Shown here: one piece after another, positions 1 to 8,224 of the stretch
Layout of the letters: the number at the start of each line of letters is the position of its first letter
Position numbering within the stretch: the first letter of the stretch is position 1
NCBI GenBank assembly: GCA_035380245.1
Contig: DAOSXA010000009.1
Coordinates: forward strand, 1 to 14,586
Source: Candidatus Zixiibacteriota bacterium
GTDB lineage: Bacteria > Zixibacteria > MSB-5A5 > GN15 > FEB-12
Length of the DNA stretch: 14,586 bases
Direction: 5' to 3'
Notes under the pieces: model-generated
The model's input: the letters and a program-made list of their open reading frames with translations, nothing else
What the model was told of the DNA's origin: nothing
The model's database searches: none
Program-made: the position numbers and the translations under genes

Positions 1-78
1 GACGAGGTCGAGCAGTTCCTCAACAACTGGGTCCAGGTCGGCCGCGCCATGTTCGGCGATTCCTCCAGAAGCGAGTAA
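1..78 (+). CDS. C-terminal tail of an unidentified gene (5' end outside window)
   Basis: The first 26 codons of the window read openly in frame 1 (DEVEQFLNNWVQVGRAMFGD and six more residues) and end at TAA 76-78. The tail is acidic, high in GC and not recognisable. It is followed within about 20 bp by transposase-derived sequence, so the accessory insertion began just downstream of this gene, or the insertion replaced the gene's original downstream region. Function cannot be stated. Confidence 0.45.
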   Translation, partial: DEVEQFLNNWVQVGRAMFGDSSRSE

Positions 79-98
79 ACCACCACTGCCTTAAACCA

Positions 99-230
99 TC
101 CCATCGGGCAAACGGATACATCGAGTCATTCAACGGAAAGTTCAGGGATGAATTCCTGAACCGGGAGGTTTTGGATACGCTGCCGGAAACCAGGGTATTG
201 ACTGCTTGCTTGCCGATGGAATATAATTAA
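99..230 (+). pseudogene. IS3-family transposase (OrfB) C-terminal remnant
   Basis: The frame beginning at 99 reads SHRANGYIESFNGKFRDEFL and then NREVLDTLPETRVLTACLPM before EYN and TAA at 228-230. The segment 'NGYIESFNGK.RDE.LNRE' followed by an EYN motif is characteristic of the C-terminal end of the IS3-family DDE integrase domain, including the catalytic Glu region. No start codon, no upstream domain and no usual C-terminal 'RPH..L' box remain, so only about 44 codons survive. It marks the left edge of the accessory block. Inverted ends of the parent element were not found. Confidence 0.8.
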
Positions 231-367
231 ACTTAGCTACATAGTTTACAGCGATACAGGCTTCCTGTCTTGGAATTGCTTTGCCTGTTAACGGTTGTCG
301 ATACTAATTAATAGTGACCTAACATTTGAATCAAACCAGATAATACAAATAACCAGGAGGAAACGAT

Positions 368-1687
368 ATGAATGTAATCTCATTCGAAGTTGAAGAATTA
401 TTTGGACGCAAAGGTACCATCTCTATTAGCCTAAAAGATAGCGCAACGATTGTCTTCGGCATTAATGGGTCGGGTAAAACCACTGTGCTCAAATTGCTCA
501 ATTCAATGCTAACAGGCTGTCTTTTCGAAATCCTAAATGTGAGTTTCAAGTCGCTCTCCCTTAACCTGAGTAATGGTAAGACAATTAAAGCCACTCGTGT
601 TCAATCTATGAAAAAAAGGAGGCAAGGTACTTTTCCTTACGCCATTAAGCTTGAGCTGCTTGACACTAATAGTAACGTGGTACACTCTTCAAATATAAAT
701 ATAAATAAATATATTGAGCTATCGGAGCGCATACCTCTAAATATGATAGAACACGTAATCCCAGAACTCAACCGAGTAAATCGACGTGAATGGATTGATA
801 TAACGACCAACAACATCCTTTCCTTTAATTCCGTTCTGGAGAAATACTCGGACCAACTTCCCTGGGCACAACCTAACATTGATATCGATTGGTATAGAAC
901 TTTGATTGAGAAACTCCATGTCAAGTTCATCCAAACTCAGCGCCTTATAATAATGAAGGCCGAACCTAATAATTACAATCATCGCAGCGGTCTTCAATAT
1001 CAAAATGCTGTTATAGATCGCTCAGGACGACTTCGAACGCTCATCCGAGATAAACTTAATGAATCGATAAACCTGTCACAAAATCTGGACAGTACCTATC
1101 CAAGACGATTACTATTGAAGACAGGGAAACGCCTCACTGATACTCAGCTAAAGCAGCTTCTTGATGAAACAGAATGTCTTGGAGACAAGCTGCGGAAAGT
1201 TGATCTACTAACTGCGGGAGGCAATTTTGACATTCGCCTGGAGTCGATCGGCGAGAACAATCGACAAGCTATCTCACTGTATCTTTCCGATAGCGCTGAA
1301 AAGTATCAAGCACTAGAACCTTTTGCCGACAAGCTTCTCTTATTTCTCGATATTATTAATCGAAAATTCAAACCTACAAAGACAGTGAAGGTTGACGGTC
1401 AAACCGGTATCCATATCGGTTTGGCTAATGGCGATGAACTCCACCCTAACCTGCTAAGCTCTGGAGAACAGCATGAGATTGTACTTTTGTTGGACCTGAT
1501 ATTCTTCTCTTCTCCTGGAACGTTGGTTTTGATTGATGAGCCAGAAATATCCCTTCACATCGACTGGCAGAGAGAGTTTCTTTCTGATGTTGAAGCGATC
1601 GGCAAGGCTGCAGGTTTGAAATTCGTTCTAGCAACACATTCGCCTGCCATCATCGGGAATCGAGTGGATATCTGTCAGGAAATCTGA
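368..1687 (+). CDS. ariA: AAA/ABC-type ATPase, PARIS AriA-like sensor
   Basis: A 439-residue ATPase of the OLD/AAA_15 type. Visible motifs are Walker A GINGSGKT at residues 31-38, the ABC-like signature LLSSGEQ at 362-368, Walker B LVLIDEPE with D390-E391, and the H-loop ATHSP with H424. The charged middle region is the usual helical insertion of this family. There is no TOPRIM domain in the protein; that activity sits in the next gene, one base downstream. This ATPase plus DUF4435 pair is the architecture of PARIS. In characterised PARIS, AriA assembles with AriB, senses phage anti-restriction proteins such as Ocr, and releases AriB. The start at 368 is preceded by a strong AGGAGG ribosome site (AACCAGGAGGAAACGAT). 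Base composition is clearly more AT-rich than the right half of the window, suggesting transfer. The alternative is another split OLD/TOPRIM system; the trigger cannot be read from sequence. Confidence 0.72.
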   Translation: MNVISFEVEELFGRKGTISISLKDSATIVFGINGSGKTTVLKLLNSMLTGCLFEILNVSFKSLSLNLSNGKTIKATRVQSMKKRRQGTFPYAIKLELLDTNSNVVHSSNININKYIELSERIPLNMIEHVIPELNRVNRREWIDITTNNILSFNSVLEKYSDQLPWAQPNIDIDWYRTLIEKLHVKFIQTQRLIIMKAEPNNYNHRSGLQYQNAVIDRSGRLRTLIRDKLNESINLSQNLDSTYPRRLLLKTGKRLTDTQLKQLLDETECLGDKLRKVDLLTAGGNFDIRLESIGENNRQAISLYLSDSAEKYQALEPFADKLLLFLDIINRKFKPTKTVKVDGQTGIHIGLANGDELHPNLLSSGEQHEIVLLLDLIFFSSPGTLVLIDEPEISLHIDWQREFLSDVEAIGKAAGLKFVLATHSPAIIGNRVDICQEI

Positions 1688-1688
1688 A

Positions 1689-2504
1689 ATGGATATTCCC
1701 TCTTACGATGGCGCGGCGGCAGCCGCGGCCGTCTTAATGAGTCCGTCCCGGCGATCGTCCCCAATCCTATTTGTAGAAGGCACCTGTGAAGTGCAGCTGC
1801 TATCCCATCACCTTCCTGATTATGTGGATCAAATAATTTCTTGCGGTGGCCACGCCGGTGTGGAGGAAGCAATTGCAACCATTAAGAAGTGGGAAGTGGC
1901 TAACAGTACAAGGTTAAAAATTCTCGGCTTAATCGACAATGACTATGGAGTTCGTGATAGTCGACCACGGATCATAACGTCAGAGAACCGTGATGTTGAA
2001 GTCGATATGTACATGACAACGGCGGGAGAGAAACTCCTTAATGAGAAGGCCAGCTGCAAGAAATGTCCCAATCCACGGACCACCATCTCCGAAGCAATGC
2101 ATCAACTTTACATTGTTGGCCTAACTCGGTATTACAACTCACAAAATGGCTGCTCGTGGAATATCAATAATATCAATCTTGAAAAATGCATTAATCCAGA
2201 CGGAACATTTAACTCGGACAAGTTCCTAGTTCTCTTAGGACAAGAGAACGGCATCTCGATCGACACAATGAGATTGCTTCGAGACAGTCTGCGATCAAGT
2301 AGGGGTATCCAGACCCAACTAATCATCCGTGGCCACGATGTCTCCACGATCTTGGGGAAGTGGCTCCGTAATCGTATCGGTAACAGACAGAAAGCTGAAA
2401 CTAGTTGGAAAGTTATCGAGGAAAACCTGCGCCTTGCCACAACGTACTCCGAGCTCTCGAAATACAACTGGGCACGTCGTATCAAGAAACATCTAATAAA
2501 TTAG
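1689..2504 (+). CDS. ariB: DUF4435/TOPRIM nuclease, PARIS AriB-like effector
   Basis: A 271-residue protein beginning one base after the ATPase stop, so probably translationally coupled. The N-terminal third looks like a TOPRIM fold: ILFVEGTCE gives the metal-binding Glu (E30), and LGLIDNDYG gives the Asp pair (D83, D85), followed by the RDVEVDMY segment at 101-108. The C-terminal part contains IRGHDVSTILGKWL, resembling the conserved GH motif of DUF4435 proteins. In known PARIS systems AriB is the toxic effector, held inactive by AriA and released on infection to cleave host tRNA(Lys); its catalytic Glu sits near residue 26, close to E30 here. Length is similar to known AriB. There is a Cys pair (CKKC) at about residues 116-119 of unknown role. 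Family assignment is from motif pattern and gene order; the RNA target is inferred from relatives. Confidence 0.72.
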   Translation: MDIPSYDGAAAAAAVLMSPSRRSSPILFVEGTCEVQLLSHHLPDYVDQIISCGGHAGVEEAIATIKKWEVANSTRLKILGLIDNDYGVRDSRPRIITSENRDVEVDMYMTTAGEKLLNEKASCKKCPNPRTTISEAMHQLYIVGLTRYYNSQNGCSWNINNINLEKCINPDGTFNSDKFLVLLGQENGISIDTMRLLRDSLRSSRGIQTQLIIRGHDVSTILGKWLRNRIGNRQKAETSWKVIEENLRLATTYSELSKYNWARRIKKHLIN

Positions 2505-2565
2505 GTCACCATTAGATGAATCAAATTACACCTATGGGGCAGCCTGAATATAGGAGTGTCTCGTA

Positions 2566-5500
2566 GTGCCGCGATCATCGGGAGTAAACCATTTCGATAC
2601 ACTACGCTCGTGGAATGGGTCGCAGTCCCGAGCATTTGAGGAACTCTCTTACCAATTGCTCAAGTCAGACGTTCCATCCGGCTCACAAGCAATCCGGACT
2701 GGCAACCCAGATGGAGGCGTTGAGTGGTACGCGACTCTCCCCGATACCACGGAATGGGGCTGGCAAGCCAAACATGTTCATGGTATTGATGCACTACTGG
2801 CTGGAATGACTGACAGTGTCCAGCGCGTTGTTCGGGACCGCCCGGAATTGGTCAAGCTAACCTTCGTTATCTCCTGGAACCTAGCTACATCAACGCGAGG
2901 CGGCGAGCGCATCTCTCAGCGGCAGAAGTTCGAGTACAAAATCGCGTCATGGAAGAAGCATATTCGCGGTGCTAAGCGCATCGAATTCGAGCTAATCCAG
3001 GGGAGCGATCTCCTCGCAATTCTTGCTCGGCCTGAACATCGCGGTCGAGCCTGGTTTTGGTGGGAAACACCGGTTTTTGACTCCGGGTGGCTGGAACGAC
3101 GGTTTAAAGAACAGGCCGCGGCGGCCGGGGAGAAGTATCGCCCAGACTTACAAGTTGACCTCCCTATAGAGGAAGATCTTAAAGCACTTGGCGCGACCCA
3201 ATCAATATTTGAAGAATTCAAGCTACTACGACAAAAGGTAATATCTGCTGGCCATGATATGCATCTAGTGCCAATTGGGCCCCAGGATCTGGTTAAGTTA
3301 CATAACACCGTTAGCCAATCGGCTAAACAATTGATCGACGCTTGCCAGAAGGTAATCCTTCAGGCGAGTATTAATGCTTCCTCGCTTGATCCACTAAAGA
3401 GCGCTTTGAGTGAATTCCTCTCCTCTGTGAGCAACGCTGAACAACGAGAGTTCGAGTTGGAGATAAAGTGGAGTAAACAACCACCGGAAAATCATGATGA
3501 AGAGCGCCAAAGGCCTCTGGCTGAAATGCATGGCTACTCGGTCCGTAAACTCCGTGATGCAGCTTCCGAACTTGAGTCGTTGCTGAATTCATCCGTTGGA
3601 CGAGCTCTCCAGCAACGCAATTACCTTCTTGTCGGACCAGCCGGTTCTGGGAAGACCCATCTCTTCCTTGGCAGCGTCCATCAGGCTATAGAGGAGGGGC
3701 GACCAGCAGTTGTTTTATTTGGCGCAAGGTTCGGATCAGATAATCTTTGGGGAAGCATCTGCGACCAACTCGGGCTTAAACCTATTGGAGCAGATGTCCT
3801 ACTCGGGGCAATGGACGCTGCTGGTGAAGCATCTTCTGTGTCGGGAAGACGCTTCGTCCTGCTAATCGACGCTCTAAATGAAACTGTTCCGCCTAATTTC
3901 TGGGTAAGACACCTACCTACTCTACGAGCATCTATCGCGCTTTGGCCGCATGTCTCACTGGCGGTGTCGTGCCGAGACACGTACTTGGACGTTGTCGACG
4001 ATGACAACGAGCGCTCCCAATACGTGCTCCGCAAACATCCTGGCTTTGCAGGTCGAGAGGTAGAGGCAACACAGAAATACTTCACCCACTACAACCTTGA
4101 AGCCCCGTGCATTCCGCTGCTTGTACCCGAGTTCAGTTTACCCCTCTTCCTAAAAATGTACTGCGAGAGTCTGCGTGACTCCAGGCAGAGCAACTCTGCA
4201 ATTGGACATGAGGGACGCGTTCGGATCTTCGATCGATACCTCAGTGTAAAGTTGAAGCGAGTCGCACACCTTCTGAGACCTACCGCAGCATCCACATACG
4301 AAATTGAGCACGCCAAATCATGCGTATCAAAGGTCATTGATGCTTTACTTGATGAGTTTGCACTGACCGGCCGAGAAGGAATTTGCGTCGAACGGGCTGA
4401 GGAACTCGCCACAACAGTTATGAACGGGACGTCTTACGATACCGCCAACATACTAGGAGCGCTTCAGAACGAAGGACTCCTGATACGAGAGATGCTCTAT
4501 CTGGGTGGAAACTCTATGCAGGATGGGTTCTGTATCGTATTCCAGGCCTTTGCTGATTACTTAATCCTACGCAAACGTCTCTCGGCTATCGAGGACCCAA
4601 TGAACGATGCGGACCTGCGGCGGTGGCTTCTTGACGATTGCAGTTTGGGAATCGTTGAGGCGGCAGCTGTGGCACTGCCGGAACTCTATGACACGGAGCT
4701 TCCAGATTTTCTGGGCATAAGCGCCAAGTCGATGGAGTTTCCAGACAGTGACGACGACGGTAGTCGTCTTAGGTCAATACGTGCACAGCGCGTCTTTCAG
4801 GCGGTTTTTGAGACATTGCCCTATCGGGACGCTAGAGCTATCACCGAGAGAACCATAAAACTCTTTAATCAAAGCTTTCTGCTGATCACGCCGGATAAAC
4901 TCTTCCGAAAGCTTTTCCTCATGGCACCACAGCCGGACAACCGTTTGAACGCTGAGGCTCTCCATCGCTATCTAATGGGATTCAAAATGCCCAAGCGGGA
5001 CTCATTCTTCGGCTTCGCCACTTATCACGAAATCTTTGATGAATCTAGCCCGATAGCCACACTGGCTCGATGGGCTGCGCTCGGACCCTATCCTAAATAC
5101 GACCCACAGGTCATTGAGTTGTCGTGTGTACCACTTATATGGCTGTTATCATCCTCGAATCGTTTCATGCGTGACTGGGTAACGAAGGCATTGGTTCAAC
5201 TTCTCCGAGGACATCTAGACGTTGCACGTCGGCTAGTTGAGCGTTTTTGGGAAATTGATGACCCTTACGTAATTCAACGAGTCGTTGTCATCGCCTACGG
5301 AGCCCTCATGCGCAGCAATCCGTCTGATCATAAGGACGCCAAGAAGTTAGCAAAGGTGATTTGGAAACTTGTTTTTACTCATCCTATCCGAGCCGATGAG
5401 CTGATGCTTGACGCGGCAAGGGGTGGGGTTGAGTGGGGAGTTGCGCATAACCTCCTTCCTAAGAAGGCACTGATTGACATCAGGAGACCTTACAAGCTCG

Positions 5501-7104
5501 CACCACCAAGAGGAGTACCAACAGAGGCAACGCTTAAAAAGAAATATGGCTTTAACGAGGGACAGCCCCCCAATGAAAGTTACAGTACGATCCGTCTATC
5601 GCTCTGGGAACTGGGTGACTTTGGACGCGACGTTGTAGCATCTGGCATTCAAAACTTTTCGCGCTATCGTTGCGAGGAGGAGTTTCCCGAGAAGGAGCAC
5701 TGGCCGGAGCCACGATTCATAAAAAGCAGATGGGTAGCCTTCAAGAAGGCACTCACTCCCAAACAACGTGAGGATCTGGGAAAGTTTTTAAAGGAAACCG
5801 CAGAATCAAAACCAGCTAAATCTTCGGAATTCTGCCGAACTCTAAACGAAAAACAAGCAGAATTACTGCGCTCGGTTTGGAAACAACCATCGAGACGGCG
5901 TTTGCGTAATGATGAATACCCAGTGGATAAAGCCCTGCGCTGGGTCTTTAAACGGACCCTAACTCTCGGGTGGAGACCCCAACTGTTCGGCTTCGTGGAC
6001 CATAGGATCGCCCAATCGCGCGGAGGTCGTGAGGCGCATAAGAGTGAACGATGGGGTAAAAAATATCAATGGATGGCATATCATGAATTGTTGGCTCGTA
6101 TTGCCGACAATTTCCAGCCTGTTCGGCAATGGGATGCCTCCAAGCCGTATGAAGGGCTATACCAAATCATCGCCGAACGGGAGATCGACCCTAGTCTACC
6201 CCCAATCGACTACCGCGGCTTTGTAGAAGGTGGAGGAGAAGGCAAGCCTACTTGGCGACCCGCTCCAATTAGAGTTGTCGATTGGCCACCAAGTCAACCT
6301 GACTTCAAACAGTACGGCGGAAGCATCGAGCGGTTCCTCTCCGACACCGCATCTGAACCTACACTCGATCATATGAGCTTTGTAACAGATGCGGAAAACG
6401 AGCGATGGTTCCTGCTCTCTGCCTACTTCTCACAGGGCGATCCATCTGCGGACAAGCGTTGGCTCGGTCTTCAGCAGGTTATTGCACTCGACAGCTGGCT
6501 GACGCCACGCGATCAGACTAGGCTACTGTTGCCACATTTACTAAAGCTCGAACAGTCACATCGTTGGGACTTAATCGATGACCAGGGGCACGTCGACTGC
6601 TGCTATGCTGGTGAGATAGGTTGGACTCCTCATAAATGCTATCACCAACAGGCAAAGTTCAGGGAACTAGTCGACGGAGAACAGCGCTGGCAACTTGTCC
6701 CCACCGTCGAAACAGTCATGTGGGAGGGAAACAGCACCGACTGTTCAATTGGCGATTTTGTATTTGCAGCGATGCCATCGACTTTCATTCAGGCCAAGGC
6801 GAAACTTATACTGGACGAGCGAGGGCCTTCGTGGTGGGATACTACCGAAGACGTTGTTTTCATGAATTATGGTGTTGATGAGCCCATCAGATGCCGCAAG
6901 TCGCTTCTGGTTCGCGGCACCTGGCTTCAGAAGTTCCTCACTGAACACAATCTTGAATTATTGGTTAGGATCTATTGCGAACGGCGATTGGTTGACAGCG
7001 ATCACCGACAGCATCATCCATCCCAAATCGTCTATTCTGCTGCGCGGATCAACGCTGATCTCAATATATTTATTTCCAATGATCAAGTACGCAAGCAGTT
7101 ATGA
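2566..7104 (+). CDS. STAND NTPase with N-terminal PD-(D/E)XK-like nuclease (Avs-like)
   Basis: A 1512-residue uninterrupted protein starting at GTG 2566, with TAGGAG nine bases upstream and an in-frame stop at 2551, so no longer start exists. Residues about 17-170 look like a restriction-type nuclease: FEELSYQLL (E25/E26), PDGGVE (D49, E53) and WGWQAKH (Q67, K69), the D/E...QxK pattern of Mrr/Cap4-like enzymes. A linker of about 180 residues leads to the STAND NTPase core: Walker A GPAGSGKT at 357-364, Walker B LLIDALNE at 432-439, sensor SCRD at 468-471, then the winged-helix-like region with PEFSLPLFLKMYCESL. The remaining ~900 residues are mostly helical and likely form the ligand-sensing array. 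Known Avs proteins bind phage terminase or portal through this array, oligomerise and activate the nuclease. The subtype is not resolvable here. It follows ariB by 61 bp on the same strand. Confidence 0.82.
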   Translation: MPRSSGVNHFDTLRSWNGSQSRAFEELSYQLLKSDVPSGSQAIRTGNPDGGVEWYATLPDTTEWGWQAKHVHGIDALLAGMTDSVQRVVRDRPELVKLTFVISWNLATSTRGGERISQRQKFEYKIASWKKHIRGAKRIEFELIQGSDLLAILARPEHRGRAWFWWETPVFDSGWLERRFKEQAAAAGEKYRPDLQVDLPIEEDLKALGATQSIFEEFKLLRQKVISAGHDMHLVPIGPQDLVKLHNTVSQSAKQLIDACQKVILQASINASSLDPLKSALSEFLSSVSNAEQREFELEIKWSKQPPENHDEERQRPLAEMHGYSVRKLRDAASELESLLNSSVGRALQQRNYLLVGPAGSGKTHLFLGSVHQAIEEGRPAVVLFGARFGSDNLWGSICDQLGLKPIGADVLLGAMDAAGEASSVSGRRFVLLIDALNETVPPNFWVRHLPTLRASIALWPHVSLAVSCRDTYLDVVDDDNERSQYVLRKHPGFAGREVEATQKYFTHYNLEAPCIPLLVPEFSLPLFLKMYCESLRDSRQSNSAIGHEGRVRIFDRYLSVKLKRVAHLLRPTAASTYEIEHAKSCVSKVIDALLDEFALTGREGICVERAEELATTVMNGTSYDTANILGALQNEGLLIREMLYLGGNSMQDGFCIVFQAFADYLILRKRLSAIEDPMNDADLRRWLLDDCSLGIVEAAAVALPELYDTELPDFLGISAKSMEFPDSDDDGSRLRSIRAQRVFQAVFETLPYRDARAITERTIKLFNQSFLLITPDKLFRKLFLMAPQPDNRLNAEALHRYLMGFKMPKRDSFFGFATYHEIFDESSPIATLARWAALGPYPKYDPQVIELSCVPLIWLLSSSNRFMRDWVTKALVQLLRGHLDVARRLVERFWEIDDPYVIQRVVVIAYGALMRSNPSDHKDAKKLAKVIWKLVFTHPIRADELMLDAARGGVEWGVAHNLLPKKALIDIRRPYKLAPPRGVPTEATLKKKYGFNEGQPPNESYSTIRLSLWELGDFGRDVVASGIQNFSRYRCEEEFPEKEHWPEPRFIKSRWVAFKKALTPKQREDLGKFLKETAESKPAKSSEFCRTLNEKQAELLRSVWKQPSRRRLRNDEYPVDKALRWVFKRTLTLGWRPQLFGFVDHRIAQSRGGREAHKSERWGKKYQWMAYHELLARIADNFQPVRQWDASKPYEGLYQIIAEREIDPSLPPIDYRGFVEGGGEGKPTWRPAPIRVVDWPPSQPDFKQYGGSIERFLSDTASEPTLDHMSFVTDAENERWFLLSAYFSQGDPSADKRWLGLQQVIALDSWLTPRDQTRLLLPHLLKLEQSHRWDLIDDQGHVDCCYAGEIGWTPHKCYHQQAKFRELVDGEQRWQLVPTVETVMWEGNSTDCSIGDFVFAAMPSTFIQAKAKLILDERGPSWWDTTEDVVFMNYGVDEPIRCRKSLLVRGTWLQKFLTEHNLELLVRIYCERRLVDSDHRQHHPSQIVYSAARINADLNIFISNDQVRKQL

Positions 7105-7176
7105 CGACGATCTAGCTCGCCAAAAGTCCTCGCGATTATTCTCGTTTATCCCATGGTGCCCCACACCCTGAATCCC

Positions 7177-7614
7177 AGTAGTGTCCCAACATTAGTCGAA
7201 CAATGTCAATTGGTTAGGGAAACCGGGGTTGTCAAAAGTGTAATCGGAATCTGTAAGTACTTGCAGGAGAGGAGACTTCTCGAAAAGGGATACGCTCAAA
7301 ATCTGTAGAATAGTGTAGAGAGGAAGGTTGATTCGGAGTCGTTTCCGGATGATGGCGATAAGCAGATAGGTACTGATGGACTTGATGTTATGGTTGCTTT
7401 CGTACCTTCGAACAATGGGATAAAATTAGTGCCAAGAAAGAGACTGCATCAACTGGGAAAAGATTGTTGTGCCGATATACACGCTTAACCTCCTTGTTGT
7501 TCAGGGGGCGTGAGCGTATAACCACATTCAAGTCGAAAATAGGGTTTTTTAGACTTAACTTCATATTAAAGAACGAGTTGCGATATTCGACAGATCAAAC
7601 GCTGGGACACTACT
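7177..7614 (-). mobile_element. Internally deleted IS4-type element (non-autonomous, MITE-like)
   Basis: The element is bounded by a perfect 12-bp terminal inverted repeat: AGTAGTGTCCCA at 7177-7188 and TGGGACACTACT at 7603-7614. Inside, on the minus strand, lies a shrunken transposase frame with its ribosome site. At about 438 bp it is far shorter than a complete IS4-family element, because the central catalytic part is gone while both ends survive, as in miniature elements mobilised in trans. I see no convincing target-site duplication immediately outside the ends. It borders the defence block on the right. Confidence 0.78.
7192..7482 (-). pseudogene. IS4-type (DUF4372-like) transposase, core deleted and nonsense-mutated
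   Basis: Read on the minus strand from GTG at 7482, preceded by AAGGAGG, the frame gives VYIGTTIFSQLMQSLSWH, a TAA, then FYPIVRRYESNHNIKSISTY. This is the usual N-terminus of DUF4372-containing IS4-family transposases. It then passes without a frame change into LLIAIIRKRLRINLPLYTIL, QILSVSLFEKSPLLQVLTDS and a terminus of NQLTLFD plus stop (7194-7192), the typical C-terminus of the same family. Only 97 codons remain of an expected several hundred, so the DDE catalytic core was lost in one in-frame deletion joining SISTY to LLIA. The internal TAA sits where relatives usually have Glu. The gene is certainly inactive. Confidence 0.8.
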
Positions 7615-7822
7615 AGTTTGACCTAATAATAGTATTCAGTAGAAAACGCCCCGCCTCGGCCTCTGGAGATTTCTGCACCTGATTACTCTGATTGGGAAAT
7701 TTTCAATGGGGGAATCAAAGCCCACATCCTAAACCCTCTGCTCCCCTCTCCCCTCCATGACCTACATGCCTATATGTGACAACGGTTTCAGAGGCAGACG
7801 CCATCAAAGGGGGAGAGAAGCC

Positions 7823-8182
7823 ATGCACTATATATCTATGATCGTTGCATCTCTATTTTTGCTTGTTTGTTCCCTGCAAGCGCAAGTTCACCAATCTTGC
7901 AACCCAATCGCGTCTCCAGAGGCCACTCCATCGACAATTTCGTATGAAGGAGGCAACGGCACTTCTTTTTCCGAAGCCGTTGTTATAAAAGGCGCTCCGA
8001 ACTCAGATATCGGAGTTCCAGCCGAATATGACTGGTTAGCTAAAAATTATCCCGGCTATCGGATGTTTAGGCAAAGAACGGTAACAAACGACGGGAAATG
8101 CTACGACATTTTATACATTACCAACGCTCGGGACGCGGAAATAACTATATACTTCGACATAACAAATTTTTTCGGCATGTAA
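7823..8182 (+). CDS. Small exported protein, unknown function
   Basis: A 119-residue protein. I chose the ATG at 7823 rather than the in-frame ATG at 7757 because it has a purine-rich ribosome site (GGGGGAGAGAAGCC) and immediately encodes a signal peptide: MHYISMIVASLFLLVCSLQA, with likely cleavage before QVHQSC. The mature part has about 99 residues, two Cys (in HQSCNP and GKCYD) that could form a disulfide, and Tyr/Phe-rich beta-like segments near the end (CYDILYI, EITIYFDITNFFGM). No family is recognised. It is noticeably more AT-rich than the next gene, so the two need not share origin even though only 42 bp separate them. Confidence 0.6.
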   Translation: MHYISMIVASLFLLVCSLQAQVHQSCNPIASPEATPSTISYEGGNGTSFSEAVVIKGAPNSDIGVPAEYDWLAKNYPGYRMFRQRTVTNDGKCYDILYITNARDAEITIYFDITNFFGM

Positions 8183-8224
8183 TCGCACTCCCGGAAATAG
8201 GGTTATCCCCAGAGGAAAGAATCT

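Larger units (their letters stand above)
7105..7822. other. Gap after the defence genes containing an IS4 derivative
   Basis: No intact gene is visible between the STAND stop and the exported protein at 7823. The middle (7177-7614) is the inverted-repeat-bounded IS4-type derivative described separately. 7105-7176 and 7615-7822 show no recognisable coding sequence, RNA gene or terminator hairpin. A pyrimidine-rich stretch lies around 7734-7757 (CTCTGCTCCCCTCTCCCCTC) without an obvious role. Confidence 0.6.

Noticed and set aside
281..325. Possible promoter boxes before ariA (TTGCCT or TTGTCG with AT-rich -10 candidates)
   Set aside because: Every pairing is weak in sequence or spacing; a promoter must be present nearby but I cannot place it.
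2916..4412. Several minus-strand frames over the STAND gene
   Set aside because: They lie antisense to strongly conserved nuclease and NTPase motifs and have no recognisable content.
7177..7614. Inverted ends read as phage attachment sites
   Set aside because: The enclosed transposase remnant shows they are IS4-type terminal inverted repeats.
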